From contig NZ_FOIE01000004.1 of NCBI RefSeq assembly GCF_900111455.1, positions 1 through 64,000 of the forward strand: a DNA stretch of 64,000 bases, written 5' to 3'. The translations under genes and the position numbers were made by a program. Under the pieces are notes generated by a model. That model was not told where the DNA came from. It did not search any database and worked only from the letters and a program-made list of their open reading frames with translations. Of the stretch, positions 7,954-15,195 are shown one piece after another (position 1 is the stretch's first letter; every line of letters begins with the position of its first letter). This DNA comes from Geodermatophilus poikilotrophus (lineage in GTDB: Bacteria; Actinomycetota; Actinomycetes; Mycobacteriales; Geodermatophilaceae).

Positions 7954-9066
7954 TCAGGTCAGCCCTTGGCGATCCCTCCACTTGCGCAGCAGGTAGGCGG
8001 AGAACACGTCGTCTGGGTCGCTGAAGTCGCAGACGTGGATACGAGCCGAGGCCCGCTGCCCTTCCGGGGTGGAAATCGTATTTGTGTTGTAGCTGAAGCA
8101 GGCATCGAACTTGCGGTCGCGTTCGATATCCAGACGCTTCGCACTCACCCTTTCGTCACCGCCCTGTGCGGGTCCGAGCTCGCCACGGTTGAGCGGGTTA
8201 GGGCTCGGTGTCGCCTTGCAGTCCATGGTGACGAGCGGAGATGCGTAGCCTCGGGCGATGAGTTGCTGGCTGAGGGGGACGTCGTCAGTCCTCCGCTCAG
8301 CGAAACTTGCCTTGACGTGAATCACACCGAAGGCCTCGTGGCGGTTGCGCAGATGACCGACCGCGATCACATCAGCCTTATCCGAGCCGGCTACGTCGAC
8401 GACTCCCATCTGGCTCAGGAGGTCGCGCTTGCGATCCGGTTCAGGCATTTCCAGATGCATGCCGATGGTCCGCAGGTACGGGTTGTAGTGCTGCAGAAGC
8501 ACGGCTTCAAGTCCCCACCCGCCAGCACGACGCCAGGACTGTCCCCAGTCTCGTCCGTCCTGGCTCGCGGGGTGGTTGAAATTGTCCTGGTAAGCGTGGC
8601 TCACCAGGAAGTACCAGATGTCGGAGGGGTTGATGTGAGGCCATCGTCGGACCGCTTCCAAGAAGCAGGCGACCACGGCCTCCCGCTTGCGGCCGACAGC
8701 CAGTTCATCGCGGAGCGCGCGGACGACGTCGTTCAGGTCCTCCACGCTGGCGTCTTCAAAGACCACCTCGGCGCGATGCGCTCCCATCGGGAACGTCAGG
8801 TGGAGGTTGCTGCCGACCTCCACGGCTGACAGGTGGCGGTCAATGGTGATGTTGTCGTCACCCAGCTCGAAGCCCTCGAACAGCGTGGGTAGGTCGCTGC
8901 CGTACGCGCTTACAACGGCGGCCAGGGTGTTCAGGCTCGGCTCGATCTCGCCCGCCTCAAGCCTGCGGACCCAGCCAGGCCCGACCACGAGTAGTTCCTC
9001 GGCCTCCGCGTACGACAGGCCGGCATCCTCGCGGAGCTGCCTGAGCTGGGCGAAGAGCTTACGCAT
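7954..9066 (-). CDS. HTH-fused type II restriction endonuclease (BsaWI-like)
   Basis: Expected to cleave unmethylated DNA; the divergent neighbour at 9233 is its likely cognate methyltransferase. Residues 6-55 form an XRE-type HTH (LRQLREDAGLSYAEAEELL, later WVRRLEAGEIEPSLNTLA), as in restriction controller proteins. Residues 170-285 form a PD-(D/E)XK-like nuclease: a GGWGLEAVL helix, Asp in KADVIAVGH (about 232), then VIHVKASFAERR with candidate catalytic Lys (about 252) and an ERR that resembles the R-(D/E)-R theme of CCGG-cutting enzymes. The tail VPLSQQLIARGYASPLVTMDCK is typical of BsaWI-type proteins as I recall them. ATG 9066 is chosen because it opens the HTH; GTG 9078 and TTG 9126 are alternatives. 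Confidence 0.72.
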   Translation of the reverse strand: MRKLFAQLRQLREDAGLSYAEAEELLVVGPGWVRRLEAGEIEPSLNTLAAVVSAYGSDLPTLFEGFELGDDNITIDRHLSAVEVGSNLHLTFPMGAHRAEVVFEDASVEDLNDVVRALRDELAVGRKREAVVACFLEAVRRWPHINPSDIWYFLVSHAYQDNFNHPASQDGRDWGQSWRRAGGWGLEAVLLQHYNPYLRTIGMHLEMPEPDRKRDLLSQMGVVDVAGSDKADVIAVGHLRNRHEAFGVIHVKASFAERRTDDVPLSQQLIARGYASPLVTMDCKATPSPNPLNRGELGPAQGGDERVSAKRLDIERDRKFDACFSYNTNTISTPEGQRASARIHVCDFSDPDDVFSAYLLRKWRDRQGLT

Positions 9067-9118
9067 ACCGGGGTGCACGGTAGCCGACGGTAACTTGAGG
9101 CTGGACTCGGGACCAGGC

Positions 9119-9140
9119 TGTCTCAACTCTGGAGTGTCAC
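9119..9140. promoter_or_regulatory. Candidate control site between nuclease and methyltransferase
   Basis: The divergent intergenic region holds ACTCTGGAGT (9126-9135) inside a larger imperfect inverted repeat with arms beginning TGTC and ending GTCACA. GACTC at 9104-9108 may be a second half-site. RM controller proteins bind such paired palindromes, and here the controller-like HTH is fused to the nuclease. This is a proposal from symmetry only. Confidence 0.3.
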
Positions 9141-9232
9141 AGCGGGCCCGTAGCGTGTCCTCACGTCAGCAGGCGGACGACTTGCCTAGCGTGTTGCCGT
9201 CGCAGCCGAGCGCTTACAGGGGGTCAATCGGG

Positions 9233-10333
9233 ATGGGGCAATCGTCACTGGGGCCGTTTCCCCTCAACCGGGTGACCAAGGGCGACAGCCGCAAGCTGAT
9301 CTTGGACCTCCCGGACGAGTCCCTGGACGTGGTGGTGACATCGCCGCCCTACTGGGGTCAGCGCATGTCTGAGGGGACCGGCGTGGAGGAGGATCCCCGC
9401 GAGTACGTCGAAGGGCTGCGGGAGCTCTTCGGCAGCCTACTAACGAAGGTGAAGCCCAGTGGCTTGCTGTGGATCAACATCGGCGACGCCTTCAACACCC
9501 CGGTCAACTGGCGGGAGGCGGATAGGACCTACAGCACGCTTGGACCAGACGCTGCGGGCCTGAACCCGGACAACTCCGCCTACGTCAAGCCACGCCATAA
9601 GCGTCGGGCCTTCATCGAGAAGGAGACGCCTTGGCTCACGTACGGCAACATGCTGGGCTTGCCCTACCGCCTGGTCTTGGGCATGCAGGATGACGGTTGG
9701 CTGTCACGCGGCGAAGTCATCTGGAAGAAGCGCAATCCTATGCCGGAGGGGCGCTGCCGCCGTCCACACCGCCAGCATGAGTCCATCTACCTCTTCGCCC
9801 GGGATGAGCGACACTCGTTCCGCACGTCACCGCCTGTGGGTTCGGTATGGGAATTCCCAAACGAGAAGATCGACGGCTTGGCGCACTACTCCCGCTTCCC
9901 ACTGGAGTTGCCCAAGCGTTGCCTTGAGGCGTACGGGACCACAGGCGAGGACGTGATCGCGTTCGATCCGTTCAGTGGGTCCGGCACCACTGGGGTAGCA
10001 GCCCGCCGTCTTGGCATGTCGTATGTAGGCTTTGAAATCGATGGCGACCAGGTTGACGCCTCCAATAAGCGACTGATGAGCGATGAGAGCGCGCTGCAGC
10101 CCGTCCAGAGCACCCGTGGCCGACCACCGGTCGAGCGGCCCGCCCGTCCTGCAACCATCCGCGCGTGGGCGATACGGCAGGGGATTGAGGTTCCTGACCG
10201 CGGGCGCATCCCGGACGACCTGCGCCGGAGGTTTCTGGAGGCTACGACCGTCGCGCCGACGGGCCTGCCAGGCGAAGGGAGCGCAACACCAGAGGCCCTA
10301 GAAACGCCAGACGCCCTCGGTGCGCTCATCTAG
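9233..10333 (+). CDS. DNA methyltransferase (SPPY, beta class) with Lsr2-like tail
   Basis: This 366-residue enzyme should transfer a methyl group from S-adenosylmethionine to an exocyclic amino group in DNA and protect the element's restriction site. Motif IV is SPPY at residues 37-40 (VVVTSPPYW), which favours N4-cytosine over N6-adenine. Motif I is FDPFSGSGTTG at 245-254. The IV-then-I order defines the beta class. After the catalytic domain, residues 308-337 read TIRAWAIRQGIEVPDRGRIP, closely matching the DNA-binding domain of the actinobacterial nucleoid protein Lsr2. ATG 9233 has AGGGGG upstream. The gene diverges from the nuclease and converges on the HTH pseudogene at 10330. Confidence 0.88.
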   Translation: MGQSSLGPFPLNRVTKGDSRKLILDLPDESLDVVVTSPPYWGQRMSEGTGVEEDPREYVEGLRELFGSLLTKVKPSGLLWINIGDAFNTPVNWREADRTYSTLGPDAAGLNPDNSAYVKPRHKRRAFIEKETPWLTYGNMLGLPYRLVLGMQDDGWLSRGEVIWKKRNPMPEGRCRRPHRQHESIYLFARDERHSFRTSPPVGSVWEFPNEKIDGLAHYSRFPLELPKRCLEAYGTTGEDVIAFDPFSGSGTTGVAARRLGMSYVGFEIDGDQVDASNKRLMSDESALQPVQSTRGRPPVERPARPATIRAWAIRQGIEVPDRGRIPDDLRRRFLEATTVAPTGLPGEGSATPEALETPDALGALI

Positions 10334-10649
10334 TCTTGCGCCGCCTCGGCGTGCCTCATCGGACAGGGCTGCGGTGAGGAACCCGACGGCGGCGGCGACT
10401 GGCCGGTGCCCGGCTGCATCGTCGTGGCTCCAGTCCGTCGTTGCGTGACCCCGTTCCTGTCGAGGATGTTGCGGACGGCTGAGAAGAACGGTCAGTCAGC
10501 TCGGCCAGCTCACGCAGGGAACCTCCACTTGCATAGCCGTCGAGGATGAAGCGCTCGACTCGGGCCTGCACAGCTCCGTCGGGTCGCGGCTTCGCCGAGC
10601 CGGCGAGCTCGGGCAGCGCCCGCAGCTGGGGACGTGGCGGGTATGGCAC
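10330..10649 (-). pseudogene. Frameshifted small HTH regulator
   Basis: Starting at GTG 10649, the frame encodes a basic leader, then RFILDGYASGGSLRELAELT, the first helices of a helix-turn-helix. After DRS the frame is lost. One base later the other frame continues FSAVRNILDRNGVTQRR, exactly the recognition helix expected, and runs to a TAG at 10332-10330 that abuts the methyltransferase stop. A single-base deletion near 10479 explains the break. Intact relatives are short HTH proteins common in Actinobacteria. The apparent 97-residue open frame ending at 10356 is the frameshifted reading. Confidence 0.6.
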
Positions 10650-10842
10650 GGCGTGACGCTAGGGCAGGGGCGGATCCGGAGTAGCGGCCCGAGGAGGTTT
10701 CGCCCACTCACTGTGATGACGCCTTCAGAACCAGTCGGCCGACGCTGATATCTTCATGGACCAGTCCATGATCGCAGGCTGTCGAACCCGCGTGTCCGGA
10801 CGCATTGTCAGACTCCTTCCAGCGAGACACCGAGGCGCACGC

Positions 10843-11109
10843 GTGGCGAACATCAAGTCCCAGATGAAGCGGATCAAGACCAACGAGAGGGCGCGTCAGC
10901 GCAACGTGGCCGTCCGGTCCGCGTTGAAGACGGCCGTCCGGCGCGTGCGCACCGCCGCCGAGTCCGGCGACGCCGCCGCTGCAGCCACCGCCTTCCAGGC
11001 CGCTGCCAAGCAGCTGGACAAGGCCGCCAGCAAGGGCGTCATCCACAAGAACCAGGCCGCCAACCGCAAGTCGGGTCTGGCCAAGCAGGTCGCTGGCCTC
11101 CAGGGCTGA
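10843..11109 (+). CDS. rpsT: 30S ribosomal protein S20, element-borne
   Basis: This 88-residue product is a full-length bacterial S20 (bS20), which binds 16S rRNA in the small subunit. It begins [20 protein letters not shown], has the Ala-rich middle helix and carries the family signature [15 protein letters not shown] near residue 65. GTG 10843 matches the family start after Met removal and has GAGG about 8 nt upstream; the open frame extends further upstream but without similarity. A strong hairpin terminator follows at 11121-11159, so it looks like a complete expressed unit. It lies inside the mobile element, between an HTH pseudogene and a TIGR02391 gene, which is unusual. Whether the host has a second copy cannot be seen here. 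Confidence 0.92.
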   Translation: MANIKSQMKRIKTNERARQRNVAVRSALKTAVRRVRTAAESGDAAAAATAFQAAAKQLDKAASKGVIHKNQAANRKSGLAKQVAGLQG

Positions 11110-11120
11110 CCAAGCCCCTC

Positions 11121-11159
11121 CGTCGAGCCCCTCTCCCGCATCGGGAGGGGGGCTTGACG
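11121..11159 (+). terminator. Hairpin terminator after rpsT
   Basis: CGTCGAGCCCCTCTCCC pairs with GGGAGGGGGGCTTGACG across a 5-base loop (GCATC), 12 bp after the rpsT stop. The following 84 bp to 11243 contain no gene. Confidence 0.75.
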
Positions 11160-11243
11160 CATGTCTGAGGCCGCTTCCGTGCCGTGGGCCCAACTGGGCA
11201 AGAAGCGGCTCCTATGTCTAGCTGACAGTCTCCGGACGCACTG

Positions 11244-11948
11244 TTAGTCAGCCGCCTCCACGGTTGCCGCGTCCAGCACGCGTGCCAGGACGCTGAGGGC
11301 CGCCAGCGCCTCCAGCGCCCGCTGCTCTTCCCACTCCTCCGTCACGTTGTGGGTCGCCGGATTCCGTAGTAGCGAGAAGACCCCTCTGGCGAAGAAGAGC
11401 GTCCCGCCCTGCAGCGCCTCCTCGAATGGCCGCCCCGGTGTAGCCGGGACTCGCAGACGGGGCTTGCCGGGCGCGGGCGGCTTCTCGCTCAGCGCCTCCG
11501 TCATCAGGGCGTGGTCGGCCACGTCCCAGCGGTCTAGCTTGCTCTGCACCTTGAGGCTGAGGTTCCCGGCTGCGGCGGCCACGGCCTGCCGGTAGTGCTT
11601 CGTGGTCCACAGGGGTGCAGCCGTCTCCCAGACCCACGAATGGAAGCCGCTGGCGGGGAACTGTGGTCCTGCCGGGGCGAACGCTCGCTCCACCGCGTCA
11701 CGGTCGCGGAGTACCCCCTGGGCGCGCAGGATGGCCTCGCGGTGCTCGACGCGGCCGCCCGGTGTCTTGCCGGTGGCTCGCAGCCACTCCCCGCAGTCCT
11801 GCAAGACCCGCCGAAGGGTTGGCTGCGCCCGCATGATGTCGGCAGCAATCAGCTCCGGGTCTCGTGACGGGCTGTCGGAGTCGATGTCGTCCAGCAGGGC
11901 GAGGTAGTTCTTGAAGAAGCCGAGGGCGAATCGGGGGGCGACGGGCAC
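11244..11948 (-). CDS. TIGR02391 (Ymh)-type protein
   Basis: This is a 234-residue protein whose C-terminal 130 residues match the TIGR02391 pattern as I know it. The visible pieces are HYRQAVAAAAGNLSLKVQSK, a DVADHALMTEAL helix, KPRLRVPATP, then GVFSLLRNPATHN with the conserved RNPxxH, and EQRALEALAALSVLAR. RN(x)nH-type motifs resemble HEPN ribonuclease sites, and this family is frequent on mobile elements and beside restriction systems. An abortive-infection-like role is plausible but unproven. It is the last gene before the right end, transcribed inward, with its start 74 bp from the attR core. Confidence 0.75.
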   Translation of the reverse strand: MPVAPRFALGFFKNYLALLDDIDSDSPSRDPELIAADIMRAQPTLRRVLQDCGEWLRATGKTPGGRVEHREAILRAQGVLRDRDAVERAFAPAGPQFPASGFHSWVWETAAPLWTTKHYRQAVAAAAGNLSLKVQSKLDRWDVADHALMTEALSEKPPAPGKPRLRVPATPGRPFEEALQGGTLFFARGVFSLLRNPATHNVTEEWEEQRALEALAALSVLARVLDAATVEAAD

Positions 11949-12022
11949 CGCGCCAGGCTAGATCGGGGCACCGATCTACCTGACCACGCCACGTAACTCA
12001 CGCCGCCCCGCACATTTCACGT

Positions 12023-12032
12023 TGCTGAACTG
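12023..12032 (+). repeat. attR core direct repeat
   Basis: Second copy of TGCTGAACTG, at the same phase of the tadA frame as the left copy. To its left is element sequence (GCACATTTCACGT); to its right tadA resumes with CCTGTGCGCC. Confidence 0.85.
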
Positions 12033-12630
12033 CCTGTGCGCCGCGATCCCGGCGCGCGAGCGGGTCATCACCTGCGAGGAGGTCTTCGAGCTGCGCGTGC
12101 CGCTCCCCGACGTCGTCGCGATGCAGACCCGCCAGCCCAACCTCGAGGGCGCCGGGGAGATCCCGCTGCGCCGCCTGGTCAAGGAGGCGCTGCGGATGCG
12201 CCCCTCCCGCATCGTGGTCGGCGAGGTGCGGCAGGAGGAGTGCCTCGACCTGCTCATCGCGCTGAACTCCGGGCTGCCGGGCATGTGCACGTTGCACGCC
12301 AACAGCGCCCGCGAGGCGATCACGAAGATGTGCACCTTGCCGCTGCTGGCCGGCGAGAACATCGGCCACGCCTTCGTCGTCCCCACGGTGGCCGCCAGTG
12401 TCGACCTGGTCGTGCACGTCGGCAGCGACCCGGACGGACGCCGCCGGGTGCGCGAGATCGTCGCCGTCCCGGGCCGCGCCGAGGACGGCGTCATCGAGCT
12501 CGCCGACGTCTTCAGCACCCGCGACGGCCGGCTGGTCCGCAGCTCCGGCTACCCGCCGCACCCCGAGCGCTTCGCCGCCTCCGGCTTCGACCTCCCCGCC
12601 CTGCTCGACGACGCCCGGTGGGGGTCGTGA
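12023..12630 (+). pseudogene. tadA: TadA/CpaF pilus ATPase, C-terminal fragment (interrupted)
   Basis: This fragment continues the pilus ATPase from LLNC of the P-loop. It contains VITCEEVFELR, the RMRPSRIVVGEVR Walker B/Asp-Glu region, ALNSGLPGM and the His box TLHANS. It ends at 12630 with a normal CpaF C-terminus. A TTG at 12022 could in principle start a truncated product, but without Walker A it would not be an ATPase. The fragment is followed by tadB after 73 bp. Disruption here would also separate tadB, tadC and the pseudopilins from promoters upstream of tadA, unless the element supplies read-through. Confidence 0.9.
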
Positions 12631-12703
12631 CCGAGCTCGCGAGGTCACGCATGGACCGAGCACCGTCGGGCACGGGGCTGACGGGCGCCGGCGAGGCGGC
12701 CGC

Positions 12704-13561
12704 GTGACCGGCGCCCTGCTCGGGTTGCTGCTCGGCGTCGGCCTGCTGCTGGTCTGGCGCAGCGGCCCGCGCGCCCCGCAGCGCCGGGACCGCTCCCGCA
12801 CGCCGTCGCGGCGGCAGCAGAACCTGGCCGCGGCCGGCCTCACCGGCATCAACGCCGCTCAGCTGACCGCGCTGCAGGTGGGGCTGGGCATGCTCGTCGC
12901 GGTCGTCGTCCTGCTCACCACCGGCACGGTCACCGTCAGCCTGTTGTTCGGCGCCTTCGCCGCGGCGTTGCCCGTCGTGCAGGTGCGCCGGCTGGCGGTC
13001 AAGCGACGGGCGGACCTGCGCGAGGTGTGGCCGGAGGTCGTGGACAACCTCGCCTCTGCCGTCCGGGCCGGGCTGTCGCTGCCCGAGGCGCTGTCGGCGC
13101 TGTCGACCCGCGGGCCGGAGGTGCTGCGGCCGCCGTTCGCCCGGTTCGCCGCGGAGTACCGCTCCAGCGGGCGTTTCGGGACCGGTCTCGACCGGCTCAA
13201 GGACGACCTGGCCGACCCGGTCGGGGACCGGATCGTCGAGACGCTGCGGGTGGCCCGCGAGGTCGGCGGCAGCGACCTGGGCCGGGTGCTGCGGACCCTC
13301 TCCTCGTTCCTGCGCGAGGACGCCCGCGCCCGCGCGGAGCTGGAGACCCGGCAGGGCTGGGTGGTGCAGGCCGCGCGGCTGGCCGTCGCCGCGCCGTGGG
13401 TGGTGCTGCTCCTGCTGGCCACCCAGTCCGCGACGCTGAAGGCCTACGACTCCCAGCTGGGGACGGCGATCCTGCTCGGCGGCGCGGCGGTCTGCCTGGC
13501 CTCCTACCGGCTGATGCTGCGGATCGGCCGGCTTCCGCAGGACGTGCGGGTGCTGCAGTGA
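12704..13561 (+). CDS. tadB: Tad pilus inner-membrane protein TadB
   Basis: The 285-residue protein belongs to the type II secretion F / TadB family, the membrane platform that works with the TadA ATPase. It has an N-terminal hydrophobic segment (LLGLLLGVGLLLVW), a paired segment near residues 60-95, the cytoplasmic GspF core (WPEVVDNLASAVRAGLSLPE, then RTLSSFLREDARARAELE) and C-terminal membrane segments. GTG 12704 lies within a longer open frame and starts the first hydrophobic helix. Its TGA overlaps the tadC GTG at 13558. Confidence 0.88.
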   Translation: MTGALLGLLLGVGLLLVWRSGPRAPQRRDRSRTPSRRQQNLAAAGLTGINAAQLTALQVGLGMLVAVVVLLTTGTVTVSLLFGAFAAALPVVQVRRLAVKRRADLREVWPEVVDNLASAVRAGLSLPEALSALSTRGPEVLRPPFARFAAEYRSSGRFGTGLDRLKDDLADPVGDRIVETLRVAREVGGSDLGRVLRTLSSFLREDARARAELETRQGWVVQAARLAVAAPWVVLLLLATQSATLKAYDSQLGTAILLGGAAVCLASYRLMLRIGRLPQDVRVLQ

Positions 13562-14499
13562 ACGCGACGCTCGCCGGGATGTTGCTCGGTCTGGCCGCGG
13601 CGGCCGGCGTGCTGCTCGTGGTCACCTTCGCGCCGCCGTTCCGGTCGGTGCGCCTGGTCGACCGGCTGGCGCCCTACGTGCACGACACCCCGCCGCCGTC
13701 CCGGCTGCTCGGCACCGCCACCGAGACCGGGCTGCTCACTGCCGTCCGGCGGCTGTTCGGGCCGGTGGTCGCCGACGGCGCCCGCTTCGTCGACCGGGTG
13801 CTCGGCGGCCGCACGGCGGTGCGGCGCCGGCTCGACGCGCTGGGCAGCGACGCCGGCGTGGAGGACTTCCGCGTCGAGCAGGTGGTGTGGGGTGGCCTCG
13901 GGCTGCTGGGCGCGGCGCTGCTGGCGACGGTTGGTTCACTGCTGGCCGGGGACGTCAACGTGCTGTCGGTGGCGCTGCTGTGCGTGGCCGGGCTGGTCGG
14001 TGGCGTGCTCGGGCGGGACTGGTGGCTGACCCAGCAGGTGCAGTGGCGCGAGGAGCTGCTGCTCGCGGAGTTCCCCGTGGTGGCCGAGCTGCTGGCGCTG
14101 GCGGTGACGGCGGGGGAGAGCCCGACCGCGGCGATCGCCCGGGTGACCCGGCTGTCCGGTGGTGAGCTCGCCGGCGAGCTGGGTGCGGCCCTGGGCCGGG
14201 CCCGCGCTGGGGTGCCGCTGGCCGACGCGCTGCAGCAGGTCGCCGACCGCACCTCGCTGGACCCGCTGGCCCGGTTCGTCGACGGGCTGCTCGTGGCCCT
14301 GGAGCGCGGCACGCCGCTGGCCGAGGTGCTGCGCGCGCAGGCCGCGGACGTGCGCGAGGCCGGCAAGCGCCGGCTGCTCGAGGCCGGCGGCCGCAAGGAG
14401 ATCGCGATGATGGTTCCGGTCGTCTTCCTGGTGCTGCCGGTGACCGTCCTGTTCGCGCTCTACCCCGGCTTGATCAGCATCGTCTCGCTGGCCCGATGA
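13558..14499 (+). CDS. tadC: Tad pilus inner-membrane protein TadC
   Basis: This 313-residue second GspF-family platform protein has an N-terminal transmembrane helix (GMLLGLAAAAGVLLVV), two central ones (near residues 105-150), the F-domain (LAEFPVVAELLALAVTAGES, later ALQQVADRTSLDPLARFVDG) and a terminal pair ending in ISIVSLAR. The start overlaps the tadB stop. The last bases, including SIVSLAR and the downstream leader, are duplicated in the decayed region at 15841-15877. Confidence 0.88.
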   Translation: MNATLAGMLLGLAAAAGVLLVVTFAPPFRSVRLVDRLAPYVHDTPPPSRLLGTATETGLLTAVRRLFGPVVADGARFVDRVLGGRTAVRRRLDALGSDAGVEDFRVEQVVWGGLGLLGAALLATVGSLLAGDVNVLSVALLCVAGLVGGVLGRDWWLTQQVQWREELLLAEFPVVAELLALAVTAGESPTAAIARVTRLSGGELAGELGAALGRARAGVPLADALQQVADRTSLDPLARFVDGLLVALERGTPLAEVLRAQAADVREAGKRRLLEAGGRKEIAMMVPVVFLVLPVTVLFALYPGLISIVSLAR

Positions 14500-14528
14500 G
14501 CCGGCGGACACGACAGGGAGGACGCAGC

Positions 14529-14735
14529 ATGCCGACGTTCACGGGGGTCCTGGCGGCGCTGGCCGCACTGGCCGACCGCCTGCGCGGGGACGATCCCGAG
14601 CAGGGGGACGTGCCCGGCTGGGTGATGATCACGGTGATGACGGCGGCGCTGGTGCTGGCCATCCTCATCCCGTTCCGCGAGGCGATCGTCGCCGCGGTCA
14701 CCAACGCCCTGGCGTCCGTCACGACCGGTGGATGA
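14529..14735 (+). CDS. Flp-like small pilin subunit
   Basis: This 68-residue protein has a short polar leader and one hydrophobic segment (GWVMITVMTAALVLAILIPF) followed by a short C-terminus. That size and layout, immediately after tadC and before TadE-like genes, fit the major Flp pilin of actinobacterial tad loci. The canonical Gly/Glu prepilin cleavage motif is not obvious; DVPGW before the helix is the likeliest processing area. ATG 14529 is preceded by AGGGAGGA. The stop lies just before a hairpin repeat and overlaps the GTG of the next gene. Confidence 0.7.
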   Translation: MPTFTGVLAALAALADRLRGDDPEQGDVPGWVMITVMTAALVLAILIPFREAIVAAVTNALASVTTGG

Positions 14736-15195
14736 AGTAGAAGGACCTCGCCGCCCCCCACCACTCGCACGCTCGCGGCGGGACCCTGCGGCGAGGCCGT
14801 TCCATCGGGTCACCTGCGAGCGGGGTGCGGCGGTGGTCGAGTTCGTCTTCGTGTCGGTGCTGGTCGTGGTGCTGCTGCTGGCGGTGCTGCAGGTCGCGGT
14901 CTACGTGCACGTGCGCAACGTGGTGACCGCCAGCGCGCAGGAGGGCGCCCGGTACGCGGCCAACGCCGACGTGCCCTCCTCGGCCGGCGCCGACCGCACG
15001 GTGGCCGTGGTGGCGCGGGCGACCTCGCCGCAGACCGCCGACGGGCTGGTGTGCCGCTCGGCGCTGGAGACCGATCCCAGTGGGCTGACGATGGTGGTGG
15101 TCCGCTGCTCGGGCGCGGTGCCCACGCTGCTGGCCGGGCTGGGCTCGCTTTTGCCGGTCGAGGTCACCGGCCGGGCGGTGGAGGAGGCCCGGTGA
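14728..15195 (+). CDS. TadE-like pseudopilin with repeat-derived N-terminus
   Basis: The core (from about residue 30) reads CERGAAVVEFVFVSVLVVVL, the standard TadE leader: charged residues, Glu at the fifth position of the helix, and a long hydrophobic N-terminal helix. An extracytoplasmic domain with two Cys follows. The only upstream start is GTG 14728, which overlaps the pilin stop. Consequently the first ~28 residues (rich in Arg and Pro) are translated from the hairpin repeat at 14740-14803. This leader is unusually long and probably removed by the prepilin peptidase. The stop overlaps the next GTG. Confidence 0.75.
   Translation: MDEVEGPRRPPPLARSRRDPAARPFHRVTCERGAAVVEFVFVSVLVVVLLLAVLQVAVYVHVRNVVTASAQEGARYAANADVPSSAGADRTVAVVARATSPQTADGLVCRSALETDPSGLTMVVVRCSGAVPTLLAGLGSLLPVEVTGRAVEEAR
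14740..14803 (+). repeat. Stop-associated hairpin repeat R1
   Basis: Member of the dispersed repeat family, + orientation, starting 4 bp after the pilin stop. The stem ACCTCGCCGC pairs with GCGGCGAGG. It is unique in lying within the coding frame of the next gene. Confidence 0.6.

Larger units (their letters stand above)
759..12032 (+). mobile_element. Serine-integrase genomic element inserted in tadA
   Basis: The element is bounded by a 10-bp direct repeat and carries a large serine integrase reading inward from its left end. It holds about 16 genes. The left third is a run of small overlapping genes plus HNH and HTH proteins. The middle is a restriction-modification cassette with visibly lower GC. 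The right third has an HTH pseudogene, a ribosomal protein S20 gene and a TIGR02391-type gene. I see no terminase, portal, capsid, tail, relaxase or FtsK-type transfer gene. It therefore looks like an integrative mobilisable element or a satellite/defence island rather than a complete prophage. This classification is inference from gene content. Confidence 0.85.

Noticed and set aside
759..12032. Complete prophage
   Set aside because: There is no recognisable terminase, portal, capsid, tail or lysis gene, and 11.26 kb is too short; an integrative or satellite element is more likely.
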